NCBI GenBank assembly: GCA_049515555.1
Contig: JBEKTY010000140.1
Location: 1 to 21,864 of the forward strand
Direction of reading: 5' to 3'
Length of the DNA: 21,864 nucleotides
DNA from: JBEKTY01 sp049515555
GTDB taxonomy: Bacteria > Planctomycetota > Planctomycetia > Pirellulales > Thermoguttaceae
Shown: positions 14,543 to 21,864 of the stretch, piece after piece
Layout: each line of letters begins with the position of its first letter
Position numbering within the stretch: position 1 is the stretch's first letter
The notes under the pieces: generated by a model
What the model was told of the DNA's origin: nothing
The model's database searches: none
What the model saw: only the letters and a program-made list of their open reading frames with translations
Translations under genes and position numbers: made by a program

Positions 14543-16621
14543 ATGGCCCGCAAAAGCAATCGGTCGAACGGTTCTCCCAGTTTCGCGACCCGGGCCGAAG
14601 AAACCCATGGGATCTGCCGGTCGGGTGCGCGCATGCGGGCTTGCTTGGTAATTGCCCTGGGGATTGTCTCAGCGGGGATGGCACCCGAGTTTCCGCGACC
14701 GGGAGCAACCGTTTGTGCGGCCGATGAGGTTCCGGCACGCCCCGCGTATCACTCGCCCTTGGCGATGGCGTTTTCGCCCGACGGGCGGATTCTGGCCGTT
14801 GCCGATCACACGGCCAGCTTGCTGGTGCGGCTGGACGCGCAGACCGGCAAGCTGATCGGCCAGACGGAGGTTTCCGGCCAGCCGGCCGGCGTGGCCTGGT
14901 CGCCCGACGGTTCGACCGCGTACGTGACGCTCTACCGGGCCAACCACATCGCCGAGTTGGACAGTTCCGGCAACCTTCGGCGGACGCTGCCGGGTGGTGG
15001 CTGGCCGGTCGGCGCCGCGACAGCCGCCAAACGCGGCTGGTTGTTGGCGGCCGACTACGCGTCCAATTCGGTGTCCATTGTCCAGTGCCCCGCGGGCCGG
15101 CCGATAGCGCGGTTGCCGGTTGCGCGGATGCCGTACTTCCTGGCCGTTTCGCCCGATGAGAAGTTGGCCGTTGTGGGGAACCGCCTTCCCGCAGGCGATG
15201 CGTCGCAGCCTTCGGTGAGTGCGGTGGTCGGCCTGTTGGACCTCGACGCGCTGGTTCCGCTGGCCGATGTTCCGCTGCCGCCTAACAGCACCAACGTGCA
15301 TGGCGTGGCGATCTCACCCGACGGCCACTGGGCCTACATGGTTCACACCCTGGGCCATACGGCCATCCCCACGACGCAGATTGAATACGGCTGGATCAGC
15401 GCCAACGCCCTGAGTGTGATCGACCTGGCGACGAAGAAACGATACGCCACGGTGCTCCTGGACCAGCCGGAGCACGGAGCGGCCGATCCCTGGGGGCTGG
15501 CCCTGTCGCGCGACGGCGCCACGGCGTGGATCGCACTGGCGGGCGCGCAACAGGTCGCCCGCGTCGATCTGGAAAAGTTGCACCGCCTGCTCCCGCCCCT
15601 GTTGCCGGAGGTCGCCCAAATCGCCGCTCCACCCGAGCAGAGATCGGACGGCACGGAAGGGCCCACCTCGCGGTTCGTCACCGGTCAGCGGGTGACGGCG
15701 GCGGACGATCCGACCGCTGTGGAGCTCGTCGTCGGCGACCGACCTGCCGCCTACGGCATGGGGCTCTACCTGCCTGGCATCGTGCGGCGCATCGATCTGC
15801 CCGGCAAGGGGCCGCGTGGGCTGGCCCTGAGTCCCGACGGCCGCCAATTGGCAGTGGCGATGTATTTTGCAGGTACGGTCGTGTGGATCGACGCGAAGAC
15901 ACTTTCGGTCGGCAAAGTCACGCACCTCGACGACGTTGAAGAGCGCGGGAGCGAGGCCGACGCGCGGCGGGGCGAGAGCATCTTTCACGACGCCACCTAT
16001 TGCCGCCAGCAATGGCTCAGTTGTGCAACCTGCCATCCCGACGCTCGCGTTGACGGTCTGAACTGGGACCTGATGAACGACGGCGCGGGAAACCCCAAAA
16101 ATACCCGCTCGCTGGTCGTTTCGCACCGCCTGCGGCCGGCGATGTGGCGTGGCGTGCGGCCGGACATGGAGTCGGCCGTGGCCGCCGGCTTCGAGCACAT
16201 CCTGTTCCGCGCGGCGCCGGCCGCGGACCTCCGCGCGGTCGCGGCCTATCTGCGGACCTTGCGGCCGGAGCCCAGCCCGCGGCTGGTCGATGGCCAGCTC
16301 TCGCCGCAGGCCCGCCAGGGCCAGGCCGTTTTCCAAGACCCGCAGACTGGCTGTGCCCGCTGCCATCGCGGCCCGCTCTTGACCGATTCCACGCTGCACG
16401 ACGTCGGCACGCATGCCGAGACCGACTGGCCGGAGGAGAACCAGTTCTACACGCCGAGCCTGCTGGAAGCGTGGCGCACCGCCCCGTATTTACACCACGG
16501 CAAGGTCCGGTCGCTCCGCGAAGTCGTCACCAAATTCAATCCGCACGACCGGCATGGCAAGACGTCGCACTTGTCGGCCGCGGAACTCAGTGCGCTCGTC
16601 GAATACCTGGAGTCGCTTTGA
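14543..16621 (+). CDS. exported beta-propeller fused to a dihaem cytochrome c domain
   Basis: The product is 692 residues from ATG 14543 (GAGG 6 bases upstream); ATG 14633 would give 662 residues. A signal peptide (MRACLVIALGIVSAGM, about 31-46) follows a long basic N-region. From about residue 75 come YVTN/WD-like blades: MAFSPDGRILAVADH, GVAWSPDGSTAYVTLYRAN, LAVSPDEKLAVVGN, VAISPDGHWAYMVH and LALSPDGRQLAVAMYFAG. The C-terminal third has two haem-binding CxxCH motifs: CATCH at 494-498 and CARCH at 604-608. The tail FYTPSLLEAWRTAPYLHHGK plus LREVVTKFN matches the end of MauG/cytochrome c peroxidase-type dihaem proteins. It should act outside the cytoplasmic membrane in electron transfer or as a dihaem oxidase. 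First gene of an operon; the next starts 34 bases later. Confidence 0.85.
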   Translation: MARKSNRSNGSPSFATRAEETHGICRSGARMRACLVIALGIVSAGMAPEFPRPGATVCAADEVPARPAYHSPLAMAFSPDGRILAVADHTASLLVRLDAQTGKLIGQTEVSGQPAGVAWSPDGSTAYVTLYRANHIAELDSSGNLRRTLPGGGWPVGAATAAKRGWLLAADYASNSVSIVQCPAGRPIARLPVARMPYFLAVSPDEKLAVVGNRLPAGDASQPSVSAVVGLLDLDALVPLADVPLPPNSTNVHGVAISPDGHWAYMVHTLGHTAIPTTQIEYGWISANALSVIDLATKKRYATVLLDQPEHGAADPWGLALSRDGATAWIALAGAQQVARVDLEKLHRLLPPLLPEVAQIAAPPEQRSDGTEGPTSRFVTGQRVTAADDPTAVELVVGDRPAAYGMGLYLPGIVRRIDLPGKGPRGLALSPDGRQLAVAMYFAGTVVWIDAKTLSVGKVTHLDDVEERGSEADARRGESIFHDATYCRQQWLSCATCHPDARVDGLNWDLMNDGAGNPKNTRSLVVSHRLRPAMWRGVRPDMESAVAAGFEHILFRAAPAADLRAVAAYLRTLRPEPSPRLVDGQLSPQARQGQAVFQDPQTGCARCHRGPLLTDSTLHDVGTHAETDWPEENQFYTPSLLEAWRTAPYLHHGKVRSLREVVTKFNPHDRHGKTSHLSAAELSALVEYLESL

Positions 16622-16655
16622 ACCCAACACATTCTGTCTAAATGAGGTGAAACCC

Positions 16656-17792
16656 ATGTGTCGCAGTAGAATTTGCACCTGGCTGTTTGGTTTGGTGGTT
16701 GTCGGAACGCTGTTTGCCCCCGGCGGGCAGGCCGCGGAACAGGGCGAGCGGCATCTGCTCTATGTGACCGTCCCCGACTTCGCGGGCGGCACCCGCCACA
16801 AGCCCGGCATCTATGTCTATGACATCGACGACGGACACAAGCTGGTCAAACGGATCGACATACCGGGCATGGGCCCTACCCGCGGCTCCTGCGTCAGCGC
16901 CCAGGCCGGCTGCATGTATATCAGCCACTCGAACACGTCGATCCTGTGTTTCGACGTCGTCCGGGAAAAGGTGGTGTGGAGCAACGTCTACAAGCCCGAG
17001 GAAGGCGGTTGTGACCGCCCCTGCGTGACCCCCGACGGCAAGAAGCTCTATGTGCCCGAAGGCTGGTGGACCAGCGCGACCAAGAGCATGAAAGTCCTGG
17101 ACGGCGCGACGGGCAAGCTGTTGAAAAACATTCCGGTGGGCGTGGGCACCGGCCACAACACGATCATGAGCCCGACCGGAAAACGGATGTACATGGGGCC
17201 GGTCGCCAACGGCACGCTGTTTGTCGTCGATACGCAAAGCGACGAGGTGATCCAGCGCATCGGCCCGTTTGGAGGAACGCCCGGCCCGAATCCTGTCGGC
17301 ACGGGCGGCCGCTGCTCTCCCTTTACGATCAACAGCGCGGAGACGCTCTGTTTCGTCAATTCGCACCACGTCGGCTTCTACGTCGGCGATCTCAAGGAGC
17401 AGAAGATCCTCCACTGGGTGCAGGTGGACGGGGCCAAAGGGTACAGCCACGGCGTCGGCCTCACGCCCGACGAAAAGGAGGTCTGGCTCGCCAACGCGGA
17501 GAACAAGCGGCTGCACGTGTACGACGCCACGAAGATGCCCCCGCGTTGGAAACAAGCCATCGACGTCAGTGCCGTGACGCACGGCTGGATCACGTTCAGC
17601 CTGGACGGCCGCTTCGCCTGGCCCGACAGCGGCGACGTGATCGATCCGAAGACCAAGAAGATCGTCGCAACCTGGAAGGACGACAACGGAAGTCCGGTCC
17701 GCAGCTCGAAGTTCATCGAGATTCATTTCCGCGACGGGAAGCCGGTCCGGGTGGGCGACCAGTTCGGCATCGGCCGCGCGGAAACCCGGTAG
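16656..17792 (+). CDS. exported YVTN-type beta-propeller protein
   Basis: The product is 378 residues from ATG 16656, with GAGG 8 bases upstream. Residues 1-26 are a signal peptide (CTWLFGLVVVGTLFAPG then QAAE). The rest reads as a seven-bladed propeller with repeated strands: GIYVYDIDDGHKLVKRID, CVTPDGKKLYVPEGWW, VLDGATGKLLKNIPVG, IMSPTGKRMYMGP, LFVVDTQSDEVIQRIG, GVGLTPDEKEVWLANA and ITFSLDGRFAWPDSGD. Such proteins often bind ligands or partners outside the cell membrane; no haem or catalytic motif is present. It sits 34 bases after the cytochrome fusion and 25 bases before the PQQ-like gene, so all are probably made together and may form a complex. Confidence 0.8.
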   Translation: MCRSRICTWLFGLVVVGTLFAPGGQAAEQGERHLLYVTVPDFAGGTRHKPGIYVYDIDDGHKLVKRIDIPGMGPTRGSCVSAQAGCMYISHSNTSILCFDVVREKVVWSNVYKPEEGGCDRPCVTPDGKKLYVPEGWWTSATKSMKVLDGATGKLLKNIPVGVGTGHNTIMSPTGKRMYMGPVANGTLFVVDTQSDEVIQRIGPFGGTPGPNPVGTGGRCSPFTINSAETLCFVNSHHVGFYVGDLKEQKILHWVQVDGAKGYSHGVGLTPDEKEVWLANAENKRLHVYDATKMPPRWKQAIDVSAVTHGWITFSLDGRFAWPDSGDVIDPKTKKIVATWKDDNGSPVRSSKFIEIHFRDGKPVRVGDQFGIGRAETR

Positions 17793-17817
17793 ATCTTCAA
17801 ACGCAGGTATTGGAACA

Positions 17818-20800
17818 ATGACAATCGGAACGCAAACCAATCGTTTTCGGGTACTTCCTTGGATTGTCGTTCTCTGGGTCATGCCCGGGTGGCTGTGGGG
17901 AATGACCGCCGATGAATTGACGAGCCAGACGGGCATTGCCGGCGGACTGTGTGCGTTTCCGCAGGCCACACAACAAGATGCGGAGCTGGCGCTGGAATTG
18001 GCACAGCGTCCTACGTTCATTGTGTGCGTGATGGCAAAGGAAGAAGATCAGGTAGCTCGTATCCGGGCGGATGCCACGGTGGCCGGTGTCTTGGGTCGGA
18101 CGTTTTATGTGGAGCAAGGCAATGCGGCCTCGTTACCTTTTGCAAGCCGGCTCGTAGACCTCATGGTTATCAGCAACTTGAGTGACGCTGACCTGACACC
18201 GGAAAGGCGCAGCGAATGGTTGCGCGTGATCGCACCGGTGCGCGGCCTGGCCTTGGTGGGATGCGCCGGGGCAACAGGTTCTCGTTTGTCGAAGGGGAAG
18301 CTCAAAGCGTGGGCTGAAAATCTGCCGTTGACGAAGGTGCAGGATGACGACTCCGGCGTATGGGTTTGGTTGCGGGCACGTCTGCCGGCCGGTTCAGACG
18401 CATGGACCCATCGTTTGCATGGCCCGGAGAGCAGCCAGATCTCCATGGACACCGCCTTGCAATCGCCTTTTCTCACGCAATGGTGGGGCTTGCCTCGGCT
18501 CGCGGGCTTTTGGGGGTCGACGTCGGTTTCGTGCAACGGTCGCATCTTCTACATAAATTCCAATCGACAGGTCGGATCAGATCCAGGCACATTTGATTTC
18601 TCTTTATTGACTGCGCGGCGCCTGAACAATGGCATTGTGCTTTGGCAACGAGAATTGCGCGGGGACGACAAATATAGAAAGCTAAAAGATGGTGGCTATA
18701 TCCCGTGGCGTTCGTGTGCCGTTGCCACGGAGGATTCGCTTTTCCTCATAGATCGTGATAACGTGTTGCAGTTGGATGCCGAGACGGGTGCAGAGCGCAG
18801 AGGCATTCCGGGCCCGAAGTCGGCTGGACAGGTGAAATGGATTGCGCTAGTGGGCAAACGGTTGGCCGTGATGGCTGGAGATCCGGACAACATCTTCTCC
18901 CCCTCTTATTTCCAAAATAACCCTAAGGTTCCTGTCTTTGGCACTCCTGGCTTTGAATCCATTTCCGACAACCCCATGGGACGTGAGCTGGCGGTTTACG
19001 ACACGGAGACCGGCAAGGTGCTTTGGCGTGACACGGTGAAAGGAGACATCGATCAACGGTCGATCGTCATGTGCGACCAGCGCCTCTATTGCCTGGCGGA
19101 AGGCGTTGGCTTGACATGCCGGGATTTGGAAAACGGCAAGGTGCTCTGGACCAACTCGGATGCAGAGCTTCAGTCCCAATACAAAGTGTCTTTTCTCTTG
19201 AAAAACCGCAAAGGCCATACCGGATTGCCGGTATTAAGTGCCTATAAGGATATTCTGATTCTGCGGTCCGTGGGGAGCAAGATGATGGTGTTGTCGCGCC
19301 AGACTGGCGCCTTGCTTTGGAGTACGCTGTCTGTATCCTACTGCGTCTGTGGCGACATCTTGCTTTACCCTTTCGGCAAGAAGCCTTTAAATCTTATGAC
19401 CGGCAGTGAAACCACCGGCCCTGGTTACATTGGAACCGGTTGCGGCCCGACTATTTCCACGCCCAATTACTTGATCGCTGGTTTCGGACGGGTGACGGAT
19501 GCGAAATCAAACCGAATAATCCGCACCGAGGATGCCAAAGGTCCGTGTGACATGAGTACCATTGTTTCCGAAGGCATGATGGCCAGCCTTCCTTCCTCGT
19601 GCCACTGCAATTATGAATTAAAAGGCTTTCGTGTACTGGTTTCAGCCGGAAATATCAAGCCGCATACCGCGCCGCCTTGGAAAGAAAGGCTGGCGGTGTT
19701 CGACACGGCTGAACCCCAGCCGTTGAAAATCAGCGCGGCGGATTGGCCAACCTATCGCCATGATCCACAGCGCAGCGGCGGCTCGGCGGCCACCGTGGGT
19801 GAGCAGCCCAAGAAAATCCTCTGGCAGTCGAAAGCAAGCGGTATGGAGCCGTACTCCAAACCTTATGCGTTCGAATGTGGCTTCAAACCCGATTTCCTGG
19901 CGACAGCACCCGTGGCGGTGGAGGGTTTGGTCTGGTTCGGGTTGCACGATGGCATGATCCGTTGCGTCAAGGCGGACACGGGCGCGGAAGTCTGGTCGTT
20001 CGCCACCAAAAGCATGTTGTTCACCCCCCCGACTCTCTGGCATGGCCGACTCCTGGCCGGCAGTGGCGATGGCTGCGTCTATTGTCTTGATGCCAGGACC
20101 GGCAAGTGCCTCTGGCGGTTGCAGGCGGCGCCTTTGGATCGGCGGGTGTTTTGGTATGGTCATCTGATCAATACGTGGCCGGTGTTGCCGGGCGTGGTGG
20201 TGCAAGATAATATCGCTTACACATTGGCGGGTTACCAGAAGGAAAACGGCGTTCATGCATACGCGTTTAACCCGCACAATGGCCAGGTGATTTGGGAAAA
20301 GGACGACGTCGGCGCCATCCCAACTGTTCTGCAAGAGAAAATGTACGGAGGGCCCCCGTGGGGTCCCCATATGTCGTGGGCTGGCGGCATTAGCACTGGC
20401 AATATGGATGGTCGCTTCGGCAAAATGTTTCTCTTCAACAAGTGGGATCAGGAGTGGGCTGGGCTTAGTTGTCTCGGCAGCGTCGCACTGGGAGCGAATG
20501 AATTGTGGCTGACCACGGGTTGCCTTGATCTGAAGAACGGCGATAACAAAGAATTTGGCGTTAAATACGGAGGCGAGGTCGGGGTGTTCGACAAGTGGGT
20601 TCTGCAGGGTGGCCGGCGCATCAGTGAAACAGAAGATACGCTTTTTGAGCCTGCGGGATGTAGCGAGATTTCCATATCCACCCTGTCGGGCAATGAAGAT
20701 AAGATGACAGGAATCAATTTAACTGAATCTGGCATATCGCTTCCCGTCTGGGATGCCGATCACATCTTGCTGCCACGGAAACTCAAACCCATTTGGCCAC

Positions 20801-21210
20801 CTCCAGACGCTGTCGTGTCTCTGGTGCCACGGGCGAAATTCACGGCGTGGGTGACGGAGCACACGGCATCACAAGCTGCCCTCAAGGAAAAAAAGGAAGT
20901 GAAAAAAAAGGAAGTGCCTGACCTATGGGCGCAAATCAAACAGTGGTCCACGGAAGATTTTAAGTCGAGCAGGCCAATAGAGAATCGACCCAGGGAGCCG
21001 GTCTCGTTTGCCTTGGCCAAGGACCAAGCTGTTGTTGCCTACACGGACGGCAAGAGTTACAAACTCGGTGGTTATCTTCGCGCCAACGGCAAAAAAGCGT
21101 GGACCGTTGATTTGCCGGAACAACCTGCCATGAATCGCCTGGCGCTGGACCGGAACGGCCGCGTGTTGGTGTCGCTCTGCGATGGTTCCGTCGTGTGTGT
21201 GGGCCAGTAA
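17818..21210 (+). CDS. giant PQQ-like beta-propeller protein with a degenerate methyltransferase-like N-terminus
   Basis: The product is 1130 residues from ATG 17818 (weak GGA upstream). Residues 11-29 are a hydrophobic export signal. Residues about 40-150 have the spacing of a class I SAM methyltransferase Rossmann fold (GGLCAFPQAT, then VEQGNAASLPFASRLVDLMVIS, then a terminal strand GLALVGCA), but the glycine-rich SAM loop is lost. PQQ-type propeller repeats follow: VYDTETGKVLWRDTV, CRDLENGKVLWTN, LSRQTGALLWSTL, then a second set opened by WPTYRHDPQRSGGS, with VKADTGAEVWSF, LDARTGKCLWRLQ and FNPHNGQVIWEKDD. A Lys-rich linker (KEKKEVKKKEV, about 1024-1034) precedes the last blade. It is exported and could be a dehydrogenase-like or BamB-like scaffold. 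Base use is less GC-rich than its neighbours, suggesting separate ancestry. Confidence 0.8.
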   Translation: MTIGTQTNRFRVLPWIVVLWVMPGWLWGMTADELTSQTGIAGGLCAFPQATQQDAELALELAQRPTFIVCVMAKEEDQVARIRADATVAGVLGRTFYVEQGNAASLPFASRLVDLMVISNLSDADLTPERRSEWLRVIAPVRGLALVGCAGATGSRLSKGKLKAWAENLPLTKVQDDDSGVWVWLRARLPAGSDAWTHRLHGPESSQISMDTALQSPFLTQWWGLPRLAGFWGSTSVSCNGRIFYINSNRQVGSDPGTFDFSLLTARRLNNGIVLWQRELRGDDKYRKLKDGGYIPWRSCAVATEDSLFLIDRDNVLQLDAETGAERRGIPGPKSAGQVKWIALVGKRLAVMAGDPDNIFSPSYFQNNPKVPVFGTPGFESISDNPMGRELAVYDTETGKVLWRDTVKGDIDQRSIVMCDQRLYCLAEGVGLTCRDLENGKVLWTNSDAELQSQYKVSFLLKNRKGHTGLPVLSAYKDILILRSVGSKMMVLSRQTGALLWSTLSVSYCVCGDILLYPFGKKPLNLMTGSETTGPGYIGTGCGPTISTPNYLIAGFGRVTDAKSNRIIRTEDAKGPCDMSTIVSEGMMASLPSSCHCNYELKGFRVLVSAGNIKPHTAPPWKERLAVFDTAEPQPLKISAADWPTYRHDPQRSGGSAATVGEQPKKILWQSKASGMEPYSKPYAFECGFKPDFLATAPVAVEGLVWFGLHDGMIRCVKADTGAEVWSFATKSMLFTPPTLWHGRLLAGSGDGCVYCLDARTGKCLWRLQAAPLDRRVFWYGHLINTWPVLPGVVVQDNIAYTLAGYQKENGVHAYAFNPHNGQVIWEKDDVGAIPTVLQEKMYGGPPWGPHMSWAGGISTGNMDGRFGKMFLFNKWDQEWAGLSCLGSVALGANELWLTTGCLDLKNGDNKEFGVKYGGEVGVFDKWVLQGGRRISETEDTLFEPAGCSEISISTLSGNEDKMTGINLTESGISLPVWDADHILLPRKLKPIWPPPDAVVSLVPRAKFTAWVTEHTASQAALKEKKEVKKKEVPDLWAQIKQWSTEDFKSSRPIENRPREPVSFALAKDQAVVAYTDGKSYKLGGYLRANGKKAWTVDLPEQPAMNRLALDRNGRVLVSLCDGSVVCVGQ

Positions 21211-21226
21211 CCCGGCGGGTCTGCTC

Positions 21227-21385
21227 ATGCGTCTTGGCCGCTGGCTGCCGCTTATCCTGACGCCGCTCGCCATCGCGTGCCCCGCCCGCGCCCACGCCCG
21301 CCACATCCCTGTGGTTCGCTACGCCCTGGAGCGCTGGGAACGGGTCCCCTGCGAGGTCGTCGTCCTCCACTGCAGCGCGCTTGCC
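21227..21385 (+). pseudogene. N-terminal fragment of a fourth exported operon protein, cut by an IS21 relic
   Basis: ATG 21227 lies 16 bases after the stop of the PQQ-like gene and opens a frame starting with a textbook signal peptide (RLGRWLPLILTPLAIACPA then RAHARH). It is followed by IPVVRYALERW and CEVVVLH. This resembles the N-terminus of a conserved exported planctomycete/verrucomicrobial protein of unknown function with a PVxRYALERW motif. About 50 residues are intact, after which IS21 sequence in another frame takes over near base 21385. The open frame runs on to 21571 as out-of-frame transposase reading. The gene was probably the last member of the operon before disruption. Confidence 0.55.
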
Positions 21386-21729
21386 ATTGCGAGCCCGTTG
21401 ATTCTTGGGCTGCTGAGATCGCCCGCGGAGAAAAGGGGTACCGTGGCAGCGTCTACCCCGTGCGGCGTTACCTGCATCAAGCCCGGCCCGTGCGGGGACG
21501 GGTGTATCAGGAGGTGCTCTACGAGCCGGGTGAGGCGCTGCCGGTGGACTGGGGCGACTGTGGGCGGGTGACGGTCGGTCAGACGCCGCGTCGGGTTTCG
21601 GTCTTCGTGGCCGTGCTCTGCTACAGTCGGCTGTGCTATATCGAGTTCAGTCTCTGTCAACGCAAAGCGGAGTTCTACCGGGCGTTGGTTCACGCCCTGG
21701 AATTCTTCCAGGGCAGTCCGCGCAACCGA
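21386..21729 (+). pseudogene. istA: IS21 transposase IstA, internal fragment
   Basis: The frame reads GYRGSVYPVRRYLHQARPV, then GEALPVDWGDCGRVTVG (Asp of VDWGD, bases 21547-21549, is the first catalytic Asp) and RRVSVFVAVLCYSRLCYIEF and QRKAEFYRALVHALEFFQG. This is the start of the IstA DDE core. The N-terminal helix-turn-helix part is missing at the left, where a host gene fragment precedes it, and the sequence stops at FFQGSP. The rest of the core, including the other catalytic acids, is absent. It is joined in frame to the end of IstB. Confidence 0.85.
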
Positions 21730-21864
21730 GCCTTCCGGGACTGGGGCACGATCTTCGACGTGGACAACACCTTGGCCACCGCCATGATCGATCGGCTGAT
21801 GCATCACGGGGAGGCGATCGTCATTCGAGGAGACTCGTATCGCATGAAAGACAAGCCCACCGAG
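21730..21864 (+). pseudogene. istB: IS21 helper ATPase IstB, C-terminal fragment
   Basis: Directly and in frame after the IstA fragment comes FRDWGTIFDVDNTLATAMID followed by RLMHHGEAIVIRGDSYRMKD. This is the C-terminal end of the IstB AAA+ helper (WG.IF......A.LDRL.HH....I.G.SYR). The Walker A and B motifs are absent. The frame runs off the right edge, so the stop and the IS right end are not seen. Confidence 0.8.

Noticed and set aside
15314..16414. A 366-codon minus-strand open frame
   Set aside because: Antisense to the propeller-cytochrome gene, whose blades and two haem motifs are clear.
16638..18020. A 460-codon minus-strand open frame
   Set aside because: Antisense to the YVTN propeller gene and spans the intergenic gap; no recognisable domain.

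Overview
The window reads as a GC-rich, accessory stretch of a Planctomycetota-type genome. That assignment is an inference from gene content: a PEP-CTERM exported protein remnant, a DUF1080 lipoprotein, a SUMF1/FGE-fold secreted protein, a propeller-cytochrome c fusion, a giant PQQ-like propeller protein, and many decayed mobile genes. No rRNA, tRNA or CRISPR array was seen. Function calls come from reading motifs by eye, not from database searches.

Left third (1-6,700) is a graveyard with some living genes. It opens with the C-terminal end of an IS4/IS1634-like transposase (minus strand) joined at about base 121 to the C-terminal end of a PEP-CTERM protein (plus strand), followed by an MpsC/DUF2294 fragment. 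A minus-strand trio of small unknown genes (1763 to 741) follows, each with an AGGA ribosome binding site; the middle one has an in-frame TAA at codon 6. Next are a doubly damaged hsdR relic, a DUF1080 lipoprotein, a block of three GC-rich hairpins, a small membrane protein and an atypical tyrosine recombinase.

Middle (6,700-12,400): a two-gene unit, OPT-family peptide transporter followed by isoaspartyl peptidase, with abutting stop and start codons and a good sigma70-like promoter. The pair suggests uptake and cleavage of (iso)aspartyl peptides. Upstream on the same strand lies a secreted FGE-fold protein without the FGE cysteine pair, preceded by a possible signal-peptide-like leader ORF and an inverted repeat. 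A 5'-truncated transposase follows.

Right half (12,598-21,400) is the best candidate for a coherent, poorly described system. A secreted TIM-barrel protein carries an inserted beta-rich domain. Then a tight plus-strand operon encodes an exported propeller-dihaem cytochrome c, an exported YVTN-type propeller, an 1130-residue PQQ-like propeller with a degenerate methyltransferase-like N-terminus, and the start of a fourth exported protein. This fourth gene is cut off by an IS21 relic in which istA is fused in frame to the end of istB. The operon looks like an exported redox or electron-transfer module; its substrate cannot be read from the sequence.

A dispersed palindromic repeat with a conserved GGTGGGGGTGACC-type core occurs in gaps at about 4445, 6664 and 11390, with two related hairpins beside the first.
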